Below, piece by piece: positions 17,501-25,230 of a stretch of 41,132 bases of DNA. This DNA is from CAZSBB01 sp964605235. Lineage in GTDB: Bacteria > Planctomycetota > Phycisphaerae > Phycisphaerales > Phycisphaeraceae. The stretch spans positions 1 to 41,132 of the forward strand of contig CAZSBB010000051.1 in NCBI GenBank assembly GCA_964605235.1, written 5' to 3'. Numbering within the stretch: position 1 is the first letter of the stretch; each line of letters opens with the position of its first letter. Under the pieces are notes generated by a model. The model worked only from the letters and a program-made list of their open reading frames with translations, was not told where the DNA came from and did no database searches. The position numbers were made by a program, and so were the translations under genes.

Positions 17501-18919
17501 CTATTGGTCCAGCAGACAGGCAGTTGTCGATCCCGCCAACTGCGCCAGCTTGCCATCCTGCACAAAGCCTTCGGGGCGTCCCGTCAGTTGCGCAACGAGC
17601 CGCTGCCGCCAGGTCTGCACCGCCGGCTGGCAGTCGGCATCCCCCGCGCGGTTGTGCATTTCCTGCGGGTCGGCTTGCAGATCGAAGAACTGCTCTTCGC
17701 CGCGGGCGGGCAACCAGACGTATTTGGTTTTGCCGTCGGTGAGGTATTGCATGCCGCCGGGCAGGGTGGGCACGTCGGAGCATTCGCCATGGACCCAGGG
17801 GCGCCAGTCGTCGCGCTCGCCGCGCAGCAGCGGGAGCAGGTTCTGGCCCTGCACGGTGTCGGGGATGGCGCAGCCGGCGGCCGCCAGCAGGGTGGGCATG
17901 AGGTCCATCAGCTCCACCGGGTGGTCGATGGCGCGTTGCTGGGGAACGCCCAGGGGCTCGGGGAATTTCATCAGCAGGGGAATGTGCGCCGACGGCTCCC
18001 AGGGCGTGCGTTTGCGCAGCCACTGGTGGTCGCCGAGCATTTCACCATGGTCGGAGCAGAAGACGACCACGGTGTTGCGTGGAATCTGCGCCAGGATGCG
18101 GGCGAACTGGTCGCTGATGTGATTGACGCTGGCGTAGTAGGCGGCGCGGATCTGGCGCATGATGGGGGGATCGACGCTGATGCGCCAGGTGTTGGACGGG
18201 TACAGGCCGCGTTGGGGCTGGTCGAAGCAGCGCGCCCAGTCGCCGACGACCGGTTCGGGCAGGTCCATGGCGAGGTAGCGTTCGAGGTACTCGCGGGGGG
18301 GCGTCAGCGGCTGATGGGGGTGAATCACGCTGACCTTCAGGAAGAAGGGTACGGTCGGATCGCGGCGGTCGAGGAACTCCAGGGCGTTGTTGACGCACCA
18401 GTTGGTGAAGTGGTGTTCTTCGGGCAGGTGCCAGGCGCGGGTGATCCAGTCGTTGCTGCCGCTGCCATGGGCGTCGCTGGCGTAGGGGAAGGTGATGCCG
18501 GCGCGGTGGAGATGACGCTGATAGTCGTTGCTGCCCCAGGTGGACTTGCTGGCGGGGCTGTCGGCCCAGTCCATGCTGTCAAAGCCATGGCGGGCGCGGT
18601 GGGGATGCAGGTGCAGTTTGCCGCACAGGTGAGTTTGATAGCCGGCTTGTTTGAGCACACCCGGGAGCGTGGGGAAGGGCAACGGCGCGGCATGGTTCAT
18701 CAGCACGCCGTGGCCCGCGGGGGTGCGGCCGGTCATCAGCGTGCGCCGCGCGGGGATGCACACGGGGCAAGCCGAGTACGCCCGGCGAAAGTGCAATCCC
18801 GCCGCGCCGATCCAGTCCAGATGCGGGGTTTGCAGGACAGGATGACCCGCCAGGCCCAGCGCGTCGCCACGCTGCTGGTCGGTCATGAGCAGGAGAATGT
18901 TGGGACGATCGTCAGCCAT
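17501..18919 (-). CDS. Sulfatase (alkaline phosphatase superfamily)
   Basis: 472 residues with the start at 18919 (MADDRPNILLLMTDQQRGD); AGGAG lies about 11 nt upstream. A longer frame starts at 18973 but adds a sequence unlike the family. The N-terminal metal-binding segment RPNILLLMTDQQ is followed by CIPARRTLMTGR, a version of the CxPxR sulfatase signature whose Cys is converted to formylglycine. Ala replaces the commoner Ser at position 4, and Ile is at position 2. Further family motifs are GKLHLH, IHPHQPL and SDHGEMLGDH (second metal cluster). No signal peptide is obvious. It should hydrolyse sulfate esters on a glycan or similar substrate and needs a formylglycine-generating enzyme from elsewhere. 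It is convergent with the heparinase-like gene and lies 80 bp downstream of nuoG. Confidence 0.92.
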   Translation of the reverse strand: MADDRPNILLLMTDQQRGDALGLAGHPVLQTPHLDWIGAAGLHFRRAYSACPVCIPARRTLMTGRTPAGHGVLMNHAAPLPFPTLPGVLKQAGYQTHLCGKLHLHPHRARHGFDSMDWADSPASKSTWGSNDYQRHLHRAGITFPYASDAHGSGSNDWITRAWHLPEEHHFTNWCVNNALEFLDRRDPTVPFFLKVSVIHPHQPLTPPREYLERYLAMDLPEPVVGDWARCFDQPQRGLYPSNTWRISVDPPIMRQIRAAYYASVNHISDQFARILAQIPRNTVVVFCSDHGEMLGDHQWLRKRTPWEPSAHIPLLMKFPEPLGVPQQRAIDHPVELMDLMPTLLAAAGCAIPDTVQGQNLLPLLRGERDDWRPWVHGECSDVPTLPGGMQYLTDGKTKYVWLPARGEEQFFDLQADPQEMHNRAGDADCQPAVQTWRQRLVAQLTGRPEGFVQDGKLAQLAGSTTACLLDQ

Positions 18920-18999
18920 CGGCAGCGCGCTCCTGGTTATGGAACCATGCGGCATGCGACCGGGCTGCGTCAATCAGGCAGGATGACTGGGCCGTCGGC

Positions 19000-20634
19000 T
19001 CACAGCGCCACGTATTGCAGTTGCGATTCGACCTGATCCTCGCCGGCGGGGTGATGCACTTCACTCACGAACACGCCGCCGAGTTCCGCCCGCACCTTGC
19101 CGGCGTCGAACATGCCGGCCGGGGTCATCGCGGCAGTGCCCAGCAGGTCCATGGCGATCTGGCCTTCGGCTTTGGCGCCTTCGCGCACGGCAATCGCCGG
19201 GGCGAAGGTCTGCAGGCGCCCGCGGTGGTTCTCGAACGTGCCTGCCTTCTCCGCCCAGGTCGCGCCCGGCAGCACCACGCTGGCTTTCTCCGTCAGCGCG
19301 GTGGGCAGCGTGTCGATCAGCACGGTGAAGCGTTTGCCCAGCGCCTTGATGAACTCGGGCGTCACCCAGTTGCTCGGATAGTTGCCCGTCAGCAGCAGGC
19401 CCGCGATCGGCGACTTCTTGTCCGTCAGTTGGGCTTGCAGTTCATCGAAGCTCAACACCGTGCCGCCCAGCCCGCTGAGCACGCGCTGCACGCCGCGGCG
19501 GTTGGGGGCTTTCTCGGCGCTGAGCACATAATCATTGGCAAAGGTGCGGTCCTCGCCCTGCATGGGCACCGGGCCCACCGCCAGCACCGCCTGGGGGTCG
19601 AGCGTGCGGATGAACCTGGCGAGCAGATACGCTTCCTCACAACTGAGCATGGGGCTGATCATCGCCGCCAGTGCGCCCGGCGTTCCCTTGGCGGCATCCT
19701 TGAGGCCATGCACGGCCGCGTCATACGCCTTGGCCCACTTGCAGCGCATCGCCTCGCCCAGTTGCAGGCGGGTCGGCGTGCTCAGGCGAGCTTCGTCATG
19801 CACGAACTTCCAGCCGTAGCGCACCTCGTCGGTGATCCACCACTTGTTCACCTCCAGATTCGTGCGCGGCTTCACCCGGTACACGCGCCCTTCGTTGTGC
19901 TCGATCCAGATGTTGTCGCCCGAAGCCGTCAGCGGATCGATCGACGCGGTCTTCTGCAGGAACCACACGCGCTGGGTGAACAGGAAATCCTTATCCAGCA
20001 GCGCGCCCACCGGGCACAGGTCGACCACGTTGCCCGACAGCTCGTTGTCCAGGGCGACGCCGGGGAAGACGTCGATCTGCTCGGTGCTGCCGCGCCCGAA
20101 GACCGCCAGCTCGTTGGTTTTGGTCACCTCGCGGGTGAAGCGCACGCAGCGGGTGCACATGATGCAGCGATCGGAGTAGAGCTTGACGAACGGGCCCACG
20201 TCCTTGACCGGCTGCTTGGTTTTGGCTTCTTCAAACCGCGACCCGCCGCGCCCGTATTGGTAGCTGTAGTCCTGCAGCTTGCACTCGCCCGCCTGATCGC
20301 AGACCGGGCAGTCCAGCGGGTGGTTGAGCAACAGGTCTTCCATCACCTGCTTCTGGTTCGCCAGCGACTTGGGGCTGGCGGTGTGGACCACCATGCCGTC
20401 GGCGGCGGGGGTCTGGCAGGTGGGCATCATCTTGGGGATCAGTTCGAGCTTGTTGTCGTTGCGCGGATTGGGCTGTTCGACTTCCGCCAGGCAGATGCGG
20501 CAACTGGCGACGATGGACAGACCCGGGTGGTAGCAGTAATGCGGCAACTCGACGCCGTTCTCCAGCGCCACCTGCAGGATCATCTTCTTGCCGTCGTAGT
20601 TCAGTTCTTTGCCGTCAATGGTGATCTTGGGCAT
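19000..20634 (-). CDS. nuoG: NADH-quinone oxidoreductase subunit G, short form
   Basis: 544 residues starting at 20634 (MPKITIDGKELNYDGKK); the open frame continues upstream but without family similarity. The N-terminal 2Fe-2S ferredoxin domain has Cys at about 34, 45, 48 and 73. Next is the His-Cys3 4Fe-4S ligand set (H105, C109, C112, C118 in HPLDCPVCDQAGEC), then a further 4Fe-4S site (CIMCTRC, about 157-163, with LCPVGALL later). The molybdopterin-like C-terminal domain is present but short, so the protein is well below the ~900 residues of the E. coli form. It carries electrons from NADH through complex I at the cytoplasmic membrane. No other nuo gene is adjacent; nuoI lies about 16 kb away on the other strand. 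Confidence 0.93.
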   Translation of the reverse strand: MPKITIDGKELNYDGKKMILQVALENGVELPHYCYHPGLSIVASCRICLAEVEQPNPRNDNKLELIPKMMPTCQTPAADGMVVHTASPKSLANQKQVMEDLLLNHPLDCPVCDQAGECKLQDYSYQYGRGGSRFEEAKTKQPVKDVGPFVKLYSDRCIMCTRCVRFTREVTKTNELAVFGRGSTEQIDVFPGVALDNELSGNVVDLCPVGALLDKDFLFTQRVWFLQKTASIDPLTASGDNIWIEHNEGRVYRVKPRTNLEVNKWWITDEVRYGWKFVHDEARLSTPTRLQLGEAMRCKWAKAYDAAVHGLKDAAKGTPGALAAMISPMLSCEEAYLLARFIRTLDPQAVLAVGPVPMQGEDRTFANDYVLSAEKAPNRRGVQRVLSGLGGTVLSFDELQAQLTDKKSPIAGLLLTGNYPSNWVTPEFIKALGKRFTVLIDTLPTALTEKASVVLPGATWAEKAGTFENHRGRLQTFAPAIAVREGAKAEGQIAMDLLGTAAMTPAGMFDAGKVRAELGGVFVSEVHHPAGEDQVESQLQYVAL

Positions 20635-20958
20635 GGTGGCGAGGTCCGGGGAAACAAGCGTGAAAGCGGCGGTTGACTGGGGTTTCAGTCCCAGTCCAGA
20701 GCGAGCACATGCTAGCCGTTGACGGGGGGGTGGTCCAGCGCGAGGGCGGCACGCCGGCGGCGGTGGAAAGACGCAGCGCAACGAGCCAGAAGCGTGAGCG
20801 ATGGGGAGGGCGCTTGGCGGCCGAACAACCTACGAACTTGCCCCTGACCCATGGCGTTCGTTGACGCTGCCCGTCGCTGACGCTTCCGGCTCGTTACCCA
20901 GCGCCATGCCACAGGCGGGTTTCGCCCCGCGCTGGTCGGCAAGCTTTACAATGCCCGC
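20635..20958. promoter_or_regulatory. Divergent nuoG / beta-helix intergenic region
   Basis: This 324-bp gap holds upstream sequence for nuoG (minus) and the beta-helix gene (plus). A 116-bp terminal-inverted-repeat element occupies 20780-20895. TACAAT at 20947-20952, only 6 nt before the ATG at 20959, is a plausible -10 for the beta-helix gene and would give a nearly leaderless mRNA; no good -35 was found. No Shine-Dalgarno sequence is seen before either gene. Confidence 0.4.
20780..20895. repeat. 116-bp element with ~24-bp terminal inverted repeats
   Basis: The left end (AACGAGCCAGAAGCGTGAGC, 20780-20799, continuing to 20805) is the inverse of the right end (20870-20895, closing CTTCCGGCTCGTT) with a few mismatches. 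The interior GGGCGCTTGGCGG resembles the inverted tail of the unit at 13447-13539, so the same element occurs in both places. It encodes nothing and fits a small non-autonomous palindromic element (REP/MITE-like). Confidence 0.85.
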
Positions 20959-23010
20959 ATGAATGCCAACCAACTTGCCGGGCGTGCACTGCTGTTCCCT
21001 CTGGCTCTCGTGCTGACGGGGGTGCTGGCGCTGAGCGCCTCGGCAGCCACGTGGTACGTCGCGCCGCAAGGCGATGACGCGGCTGCGGGCGATCAGCGCG
21101 ACGCCGCCTGGGCGACGCTGACGCCGGCGACCGGCAAAGTCGCGGCGGGGGATGAGATCGTTCTGCTGCCGGGGCGGTACATTCGGCCGCTGACCGCTGC
21201 GGGACTGACCGGCCAACCCGACGCGCCCATCGTCATCCGCGCCGCGGTGCCGGGGTTCAGCGAGATCATCGGCGCGGTGCGCGTGGGCGAACTTTCCGCA
21301 CTGCCCGGCGATGTGCCGCTGCTCAAAGCCTCCTTCCCGCAGGAACCGCTGGCGCTGCTGGCGTGGGAACCCAACCGACGTTACACCCGGGTGGCGCAGC
21401 ATGTGGCGCTGCGGGCGCAGGTCGCCACCTACTGGTATGACCCGCAGACCAGCCGGCTGGTGCTGCATCCGCCGCTGGGCGTCACCGCCGCGGGTCTGAC
21501 GCTGGAAGCCGGGCTGCTCCCGGGCGCGGGGCTGACCATTGCCGACTGCGCCCATGTCATCGTCCGCAGCCTCACCGTGCGCGGCTTCCTGTCGGGTGAT
21601 CAGCAACAACCGGGCGTCGGCGTCGACGTGCGCGCCAGTCGGCATGTGGCGATCATGCAGTGCTATCTGCTGGGCAACACCATCGGCGTGCGCGGCCACG
21701 AGGTCGAGCAACTGACCCTCAGCGACAATCTCGCCGCCGGCAATGCCGTGGGTTTTTCCGCCGGGGCGCAGCTGAGCATCGAAGCCGGACGCAGCATCGT
21801 TATCACCCACAACACGCTGACCGACAGCGATGCCGCCGGCGTCGCGCTGGGGGCGCAGGTCACGCAGTGGACCATTGACGCCAATCACTTCCGCCAGCAG
21901 AACGAAGGCGTCTGCCTCGTCACGGCCGCGCCCGGGCGGCTGCGCCGCAATGTGTTCGACCAATGCACCACGCAGCCCGTGCAGACCGTCAGCCCCGCCA
22001 ACTGTGCGCTGGCGTACAACACCGTCATTCATCCCGATGCTGCTGCCCCCGATCCGCAACTGGTGTGGGATGCGAGCAATCTGGTCCTGCCCGTCAGCGG
22101 CATCGCCGCCGCCCGATTCTGTGATCCCGAGTATTTCGACTACCGCTTGCAAGCCGACAGCCCGCACCGCGGCCAGGCGCCCGGCGGCGTTGATCGCGGC
22201 GCGCAGCCCTTCGCCGGCGATGTGCTGTTTGTCAGCCCCGATGGCGATGACGCCCACGACGGTTTAAGCGCAGCCGGCGCGCTCCAGACCCTTGAAGCCG
22301 CCAACAAACTGCTGCGCCCCGGTGTCACGCTCTACCTCCTGCCCGGCACCTACGCGGGCCCGCTCAAGCCCGCCGCCGGCGGCACACTGGACCAACCGCT
22401 GCTCCTGCGCGGGCGCGGCAGCGCACTGCCCCGCATCGAAACCGCCGGCGACACGCCCGCCCTCGACCTGACCGCAGCCCATTTCGTCATCGCCCAGAAC
22501 CTTACCCTCGCCGGCACGCAACTGGGCGCGGTGATCCGCCAGAGCCAGGCGGTGACGCTCGAACGCTGCTATGTCCCCACCACCACCGCCAGCGGCATCG
22601 TCGTCCTCGACAGCAATCAGGTCTGGCTCCGTCGGCTGACCGTTCGTCAATCCACCGGCCCCGCGGTCATCCTGCAAGGCGACTGCGGCGGCGTCCGCCT
22701 GACCAGCAGCGTGCTCAGCTCCACGGCCGGCCCCGCGCTGGGCGTGGCGATCAAATCCCCCCAGCGCCTGTTCCTGGGCCGCAACCTCTACCGTGCAGGT
22801 CAGAACGCACCCCTGGCCATGGTCAACAACCAACCCGCCAGCGAACTGGCTGGCCTGCACCGCTTCGGCGACGACGCCGCGTTGACCCTCGACCCCAAAC
22901 TGCTGCCCGACGAGGCCACCGCCGACTTCATCCCTGGCTCACCCTGCCAGCATCAGGGCGAACTGCTGGGCCACATCGGCGCGGGGGTTCCGGGGAAGCC
23001 GGGGCAGTAG
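20959..23010 (+). CDS. Secreted right-handed beta-helix protein (DUF1565/NosD-like)
   Basis: 683 residues. The signal peptide runs from MNANQLAGRALLFPLALVLT to ALSASA near residue 29. Two similar modules follow. The first opens with WYVAPQGDDAAAGDQRDAAW (about 31-50) and INxHLPGRY-like LLPGRYIRPL; the second opens with LFVSPDGDDAHDGLSAAGAL (about 423-442) and LLPGTYAGPL. These starts are typical of DUF1565 and pectate-lyase-like beta-helix proteins, and the intervening coils carry repeated short strands with LTVRGF and LTLSDNLAAGNAVG patterns. Such proteins bind or cleave polysaccharides in the periplasm or outside the cell, but no catalytic residues can be assigned. It is a single gene, divergent from nuoG. 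The duplicated module suggests internal tandem duplication. Confidence 0.88.
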   Translation: MNANQLAGRALLFPLALVLTGVLALSASAATWYVAPQGDDAAAGDQRDAAWATLTPATGKVAAGDEIVLLPGRYIRPLTAAGLTGQPDAPIVIRAAVPGFSEIIGAVRVGELSALPGDVPLLKASFPQEPLALLAWEPNRRYTRVAQHVALRAQVATYWYDPQTSRLVLHPPLGVTAAGLTLEAGLLPGAGLTIADCAHVIVRSLTVRGFLSGDQQQPGVGVDVRASRHVAIMQCYLLGNTIGVRGHEVEQLTLSDNLAAGNAVGFSAGAQLSIEAGRSIVITHNTLTDSDAAGVALGAQVTQWTIDANHFRQQNEGVCLVTAAPGRLRRNVFDQCTTQPVQTVSPANCALAYNTVIHPDAAAPDPQLVWDASNLVLPVSGIAAARFCDPEYFDYRLQADSPHRGQAPGGVDRGAQPFAGDVLFVSPDGDDAHDGLSAAGALQTLEAANKLLRPGVTLYLLPGTYAGPLKPAAGGTLDQPLLLRGRGSALPRIETAGDTPALDLTAAHFVIAQNLTLAGTQLGAVIRQSQAVTLERCYVPTTTASGIVVLDSNQVWLRRLTVRQSTGPAVILQGDCGGVRLTSSVLSSTAGPALGVAIKSPQRLFLGRNLYRAGQNAPLAMVNNQPASELAGLHRFGDDAALTLDPKLLPDEATADFIPGSPCQHQGELLGHIGAGVPGKPGQ

Positions 23011-23021
23011 TGAAAAGGCAG

Positions 23022-23073
23022 TTTTTGCCACGGATGAACACGGATGAACACGGATGAAGAGATGCAGCAGGGA
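23022..23073 (+). repeat. Dispersed CACGGATGAA repeat, copy 1
   Basis: Three tandem CACGGATGAA-type decamers preceded by TTTTTGC and followed by GAGATGCAGCAGG, starting 11 bp after the beta-helix stop. Copies of the same sequence lie at 23857-23906 (same orientation), 24047-24108 and 37611-37674 (inverted). It gives spurious small frames starting MNTDEE. The rest of the gap to 23166 has no visible feature. Confidence 0.85.
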
Positions 23074-23166
23074 TGGCATTTGGCATCAATGCGCTGCCAG
23101 TCCATCAGGGTTGCGGATCGGTTCAGGGGTAGTGAAACGAGATGTCGCCGGGTTTGGTTCAGGCAA

Positions 23167-23577
23167 CTACAGGCCGCGTACATGGCCTGCGACAGGCTGG
23201 TCCTTCAGGGCATTGACCAGACGCTGGTCGGCGGTCAACAGGACTGCTTCGCATTGGATGGCGGTCGCCAGGTAGACACAGTCGTACACCGTGCGCTGGT
23301 ATTGCAGGGCCAGACCTAAGGCCGCTTCAATCACATCGGCTGTGGGAATGATGTTGATCGGCATGCGCAGCATGTCGTCCAGCAACGCCTGCGCCTGGTT
23401 GGGTTCCAGTTCCCCGCGACCCGCATATTTCCAGAGGATGTTGCCGCACTCCGCCCACAGCAGGTCGGGCGCCAGCAATGTTGGCTTGCCGCGCAGCGCC
23501 AGCGCAGCCCGGGCGGAATCAGCTTCCCGGATGTGCAATTTGATCAACACGCTGGCGTCGAGAACCAGACGTTTCAC
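23167..23577 (-). CDS. vapC: PIN-domain ribonuclease toxin, VapC family
   Basis: 136 residues. The four acidic residues of the PIN active site are present: D7 (LDASVLIK), E43 (WAECGN), D99 (YDCVYLATA) and D117 (LLTADQRL). These coordinate Mg2+ in VapC/FitB-type toxins, which cleave RNA, often tRNA or rRNA. The start overlaps the stop of the upstream antitoxin gene by 4 bp (ATGA), so translation is coupled. The module is bounded by dispersed CACGGATGAA repeats. The family is clear; the RNA target is unknown. Confidence 0.93.
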   Translation of the reverse strand: MKRLVLDASVLIKLHIREADSARAALALRGKPTLLAPDLLWAECGNILWKYAGRGELEPNQAQALLDDMLRMPINIIPTADVIEAALGLALQYQRTVYDCVYLATAIQCEAVLLTADQRLVNALKDQPVAGHVRGL

Positions 23578-23801
23578 CGCGTCCGATCCTCACGCTGCAA
23601 TTCCGTGGCATCGGTGGTGCGGGCGCCCAGGCGCTTGCGCCACTTGGCTGCCGTCTGCAGCGACTGCGCCAGGGTGCGGCCGGCGGCATGTTCGAGGATC
23701 AGGCGCGTCTCACTTTGCAGGGAACGCCCAGCCGCCTGGGCGCGTTGCTTGAGACGCTCCAGGGTTTGCTCGTCCAGATTGCGAATCAGCAGATCAGTCA
23801 T
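23574..23801 (-). CDS. Ribbon-helix-helix antitoxin, FitA/VapB-like
   Basis: 75 residues. The N-terminal 45 residues (LLIRNLDEQTLERLKQRAQA, then AGRSLQSETRLIL) match the FitA-like ribbon-helix-helix DNA-binding domain: a short beta strand followed by two helices. The C-terminal 30 residues are charged and should wrap the toxin. GGAGG lies 7 nt before the start. It should neutralise the VapC toxin encoded immediately downstream and repress the operon through the palindrome at 23830-23842. Confidence 0.9.
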   Translation of the reverse strand: MTDLLIRNLDEQTLERLKQRAQAAGRSLQSETRLILEHAAGRTLAQSLQTAAKWRKRLGARTTDATELQREDRTR

Positions 23802-23829
23802 GGCGCGCCTCCGCGTAGTTGGTTCATTC

Positions 23830-23842
23830 TAGCATTCTGCTA
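23830..23842. promoter_or_regulatory. Candidate operator of the toxin-antitoxin operon
   Basis: TAGCA-TTC-TGCTA is a perfect 5-bp inverted repeat located 29 bp upstream of the antitoxin start. On the minus strand it overlaps TAGAAT, a plausible -10 hexamer. Position and symmetry suit autoregulation by a ribbon-helix-helix antitoxin; binding is inferred. Confidence 0.5.
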
Positions 23843-23856
23843 TCACGAAGAATAGA

Positions 23857-24108
23857 TTTGCCATAAATGAACACGGATGAACACGGATGAAGAAATGGAG
23901 CAGGATTGAAGCAGGCATTTGGCTGGGGGCAAAGCCGCACATGAGCGCAGCGAATGTGGGGGTGGGGTGACCCGATGACTGCCTGAATGCGATTCCCACG
24001 CTTAACCCCCGGATTCGTTGCGCTCATCCGCGGCTTGGTTCTTCTGCATCCTGCTCGCTGTCTTATCTCTTCATCCGTGTTCATCCGTGTTCATCCGTGG
24101 CAAAAAAA
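23857..24108. repeat. Nested inverted repeats built from two dispersed repeat families
   Basis: Outer arms are CACGGATGAA-type repeats at 23857-23906 (plus) and 24047-24108 (minus). Inner arms are a 30-nt imperfect inverted repeat, 23933-23962 and 24006-24035 (25 of 30 positions match), with core ATGAGCGCA[G/A]CGAAT. The central 43 nt have no visible feature. The whole fills the 362-bp gap between the antitoxin gene and the terminator of the oxygenase gene, and it contains no credible gene. Confidence 0.8.
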
Positions 24109-24128
24109 CCGAGCCCCAAAGGCTCGGT
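24102..24128 (-). terminator. Intrinsic terminator of the phytanoyl-CoA dioxygenase-like gene
   Basis: On the minus strand an 8-bp perfect stem (ACCGAGCC / GGCTCGGT) with a 5-nt loop is followed by seven T residues (complement of 24102-24108). It lies 35 bp beyond the stop codon at 24164. The T run merges directly into the inverted CACGGATGAA repeat. Confidence 0.88.
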
Positions 24129-24163
24129 CATGTCGAAACATTTGCAGATGGAATGGGCGGAGA

Positions 24164-25081
24164 TCAACTGGCGGCGGCGGGCATGCGCTGGTCGACCGGG
24201 ACGGTGCGGTGCCAGGCGATGCCGCGGCTTTTGACCAGGGCTTCGTCCCAGCGCTGGTTCCACTCCTCGAAGCTGTCCTGCACGCTCGCCGGGTTGCTGG
24301 CGCTGCGGACGACGAAGCTGGGCCAGAACGGCCGACCGCTGGGCTGCCCGGTGGGATGGTAGCGCAGGTCCAGGGTCCAGCGCACCTTGTTGCTCACGTT
24401 GTTCAGGCCCCGGTGCGGCGTGTACTTGTTCATGAACACCACCCCGCCGCGCGGGCACTCGGCGACAAACGCCTTGGTGCTGGGCATCACCTCGGGCTTG
24501 ATCATGGTGCCGCCTTCTTTCTGGTGTTCCAGGTAGCCGGTGGGCACCACGTCGGGGATGATCTCCATGCAGCCGGTCTCTTCCGTCGCGTCGATCAGCG
24601 GGAGCCAGCAGGTCACGATGTCCGTCGGGTCAGCTTCTTCCCAGGTCACCGCGGCATCCTGATGCCAGGGCACATTGCCCTCATAGCTGGTGCCGGTGTC
24701 GGTCGCCTTGCCGGGCATCTTGGCGCGCAGGTGCTGGATCGGATTGCACGACAGTTCCGGGCCGATCAGGCCTTCCACGGCATCAAGCAGGTTGCGGTTG
24801 AACAGGAAGCGGAACAGCGCCGGGTCGCGCATCTGCATGATGTCCATGCCCGCGGTGATCTGCTTGTCCTGGTCGTACAACGCGGCAATGCGCTGATCGA
24901 AACCCAACCCGGTCGCCAGATCATTGATGCGCCCGTCCTCGTAAAACGCTTGGGCGCGACGATCCACCCAGGCGTTCAAGGCATCAATCACCGGCTGCAG
25001 GTCGGCGGCGGTCAGCACGTTGGGGGCGACCAACACCCCATGCTCGTGATATTGACGAATCTGCGCGGCGGACAGCGACAT
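24164..25081 (-). CDS. Phytanoyl-CoA dioxygenase (PhyH) family oxygenase
   Basis: 305 residues from ATG 25081. The Fe(II) site of the 2-oxoglutarate-dependent PhyH family is visible: HxD in WHQDAAVTW (about 140-148) and the distal His in YTPHRGLNN (about 221-229), followed by the likely 2-oxoglutarate Arg in VRWTLDLRY. GCMEIIPD matches the family's GxLxxxPGSH position, in altered form. Such enzymes hydroxylate diverse small molecules; the substrate here is unknown. In planctomycetes, PhyH paralogues are numerous and often lie near sulfatases and sugar-degradation genes, which would fit this window. It is divergent from the HlyD gene across 149 bp and ends at its own terminator. Confidence 0.92.
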   Translation of the reverse strand: MSLSAAQIRQYHEHGVLVAPNVLTAADLQPVIDALNAWVDRRAQAFYEDGRINDLATGLGFDQRIAALYDQDKQITAGMDIMQMRDPALFRFLFNRNLLDAVEGLIGPELSCNPIQHLRAKMPGKATDTGTSYEGNVPWHQDAAVTWEEADPTDIVTCWLPLIDATEETGCMEIIPDVVPTGYLEHQKEGGTMIKPEVMPSTKAFVAECPRGGVVFMNKYTPHRGLNNVSNKVRWTLDLRYHPTGQPSGRPFWPSFVVRSASNPASVQDSFEEWNQRWDEALVKSRGIAWHRTVPVDQRMPAAAS

Positions 25082-25230
25082 GGGCGGGCTCCAGTTGCTT
25101 GGGGATGGAAAGCGAATACTGTGTCTTCGGGCGGTCGTCGGATCAATGGAGCAAATGAAGGCGGGGATGTATTTTCTGAACCGCGCCGCCGATGCTGGTG
25201 AGCGCCGCCCATCGGGAAAGGACGATAGCC

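Noticed and set aside
20635..20781. N-terminal extension of NuoG from 20781
   Set aside because: The 49 extra residues are Pro/Arg-rich and end directly before MPKITIDG, the expected start of the 2Fe-2S domain.
23044..23319. Small frame starting MNTDEE overlapping the toxin gene
   Set aside because: Its start is the translated CACGGATGAA repeat and the rest is antisense to the VapC gene.
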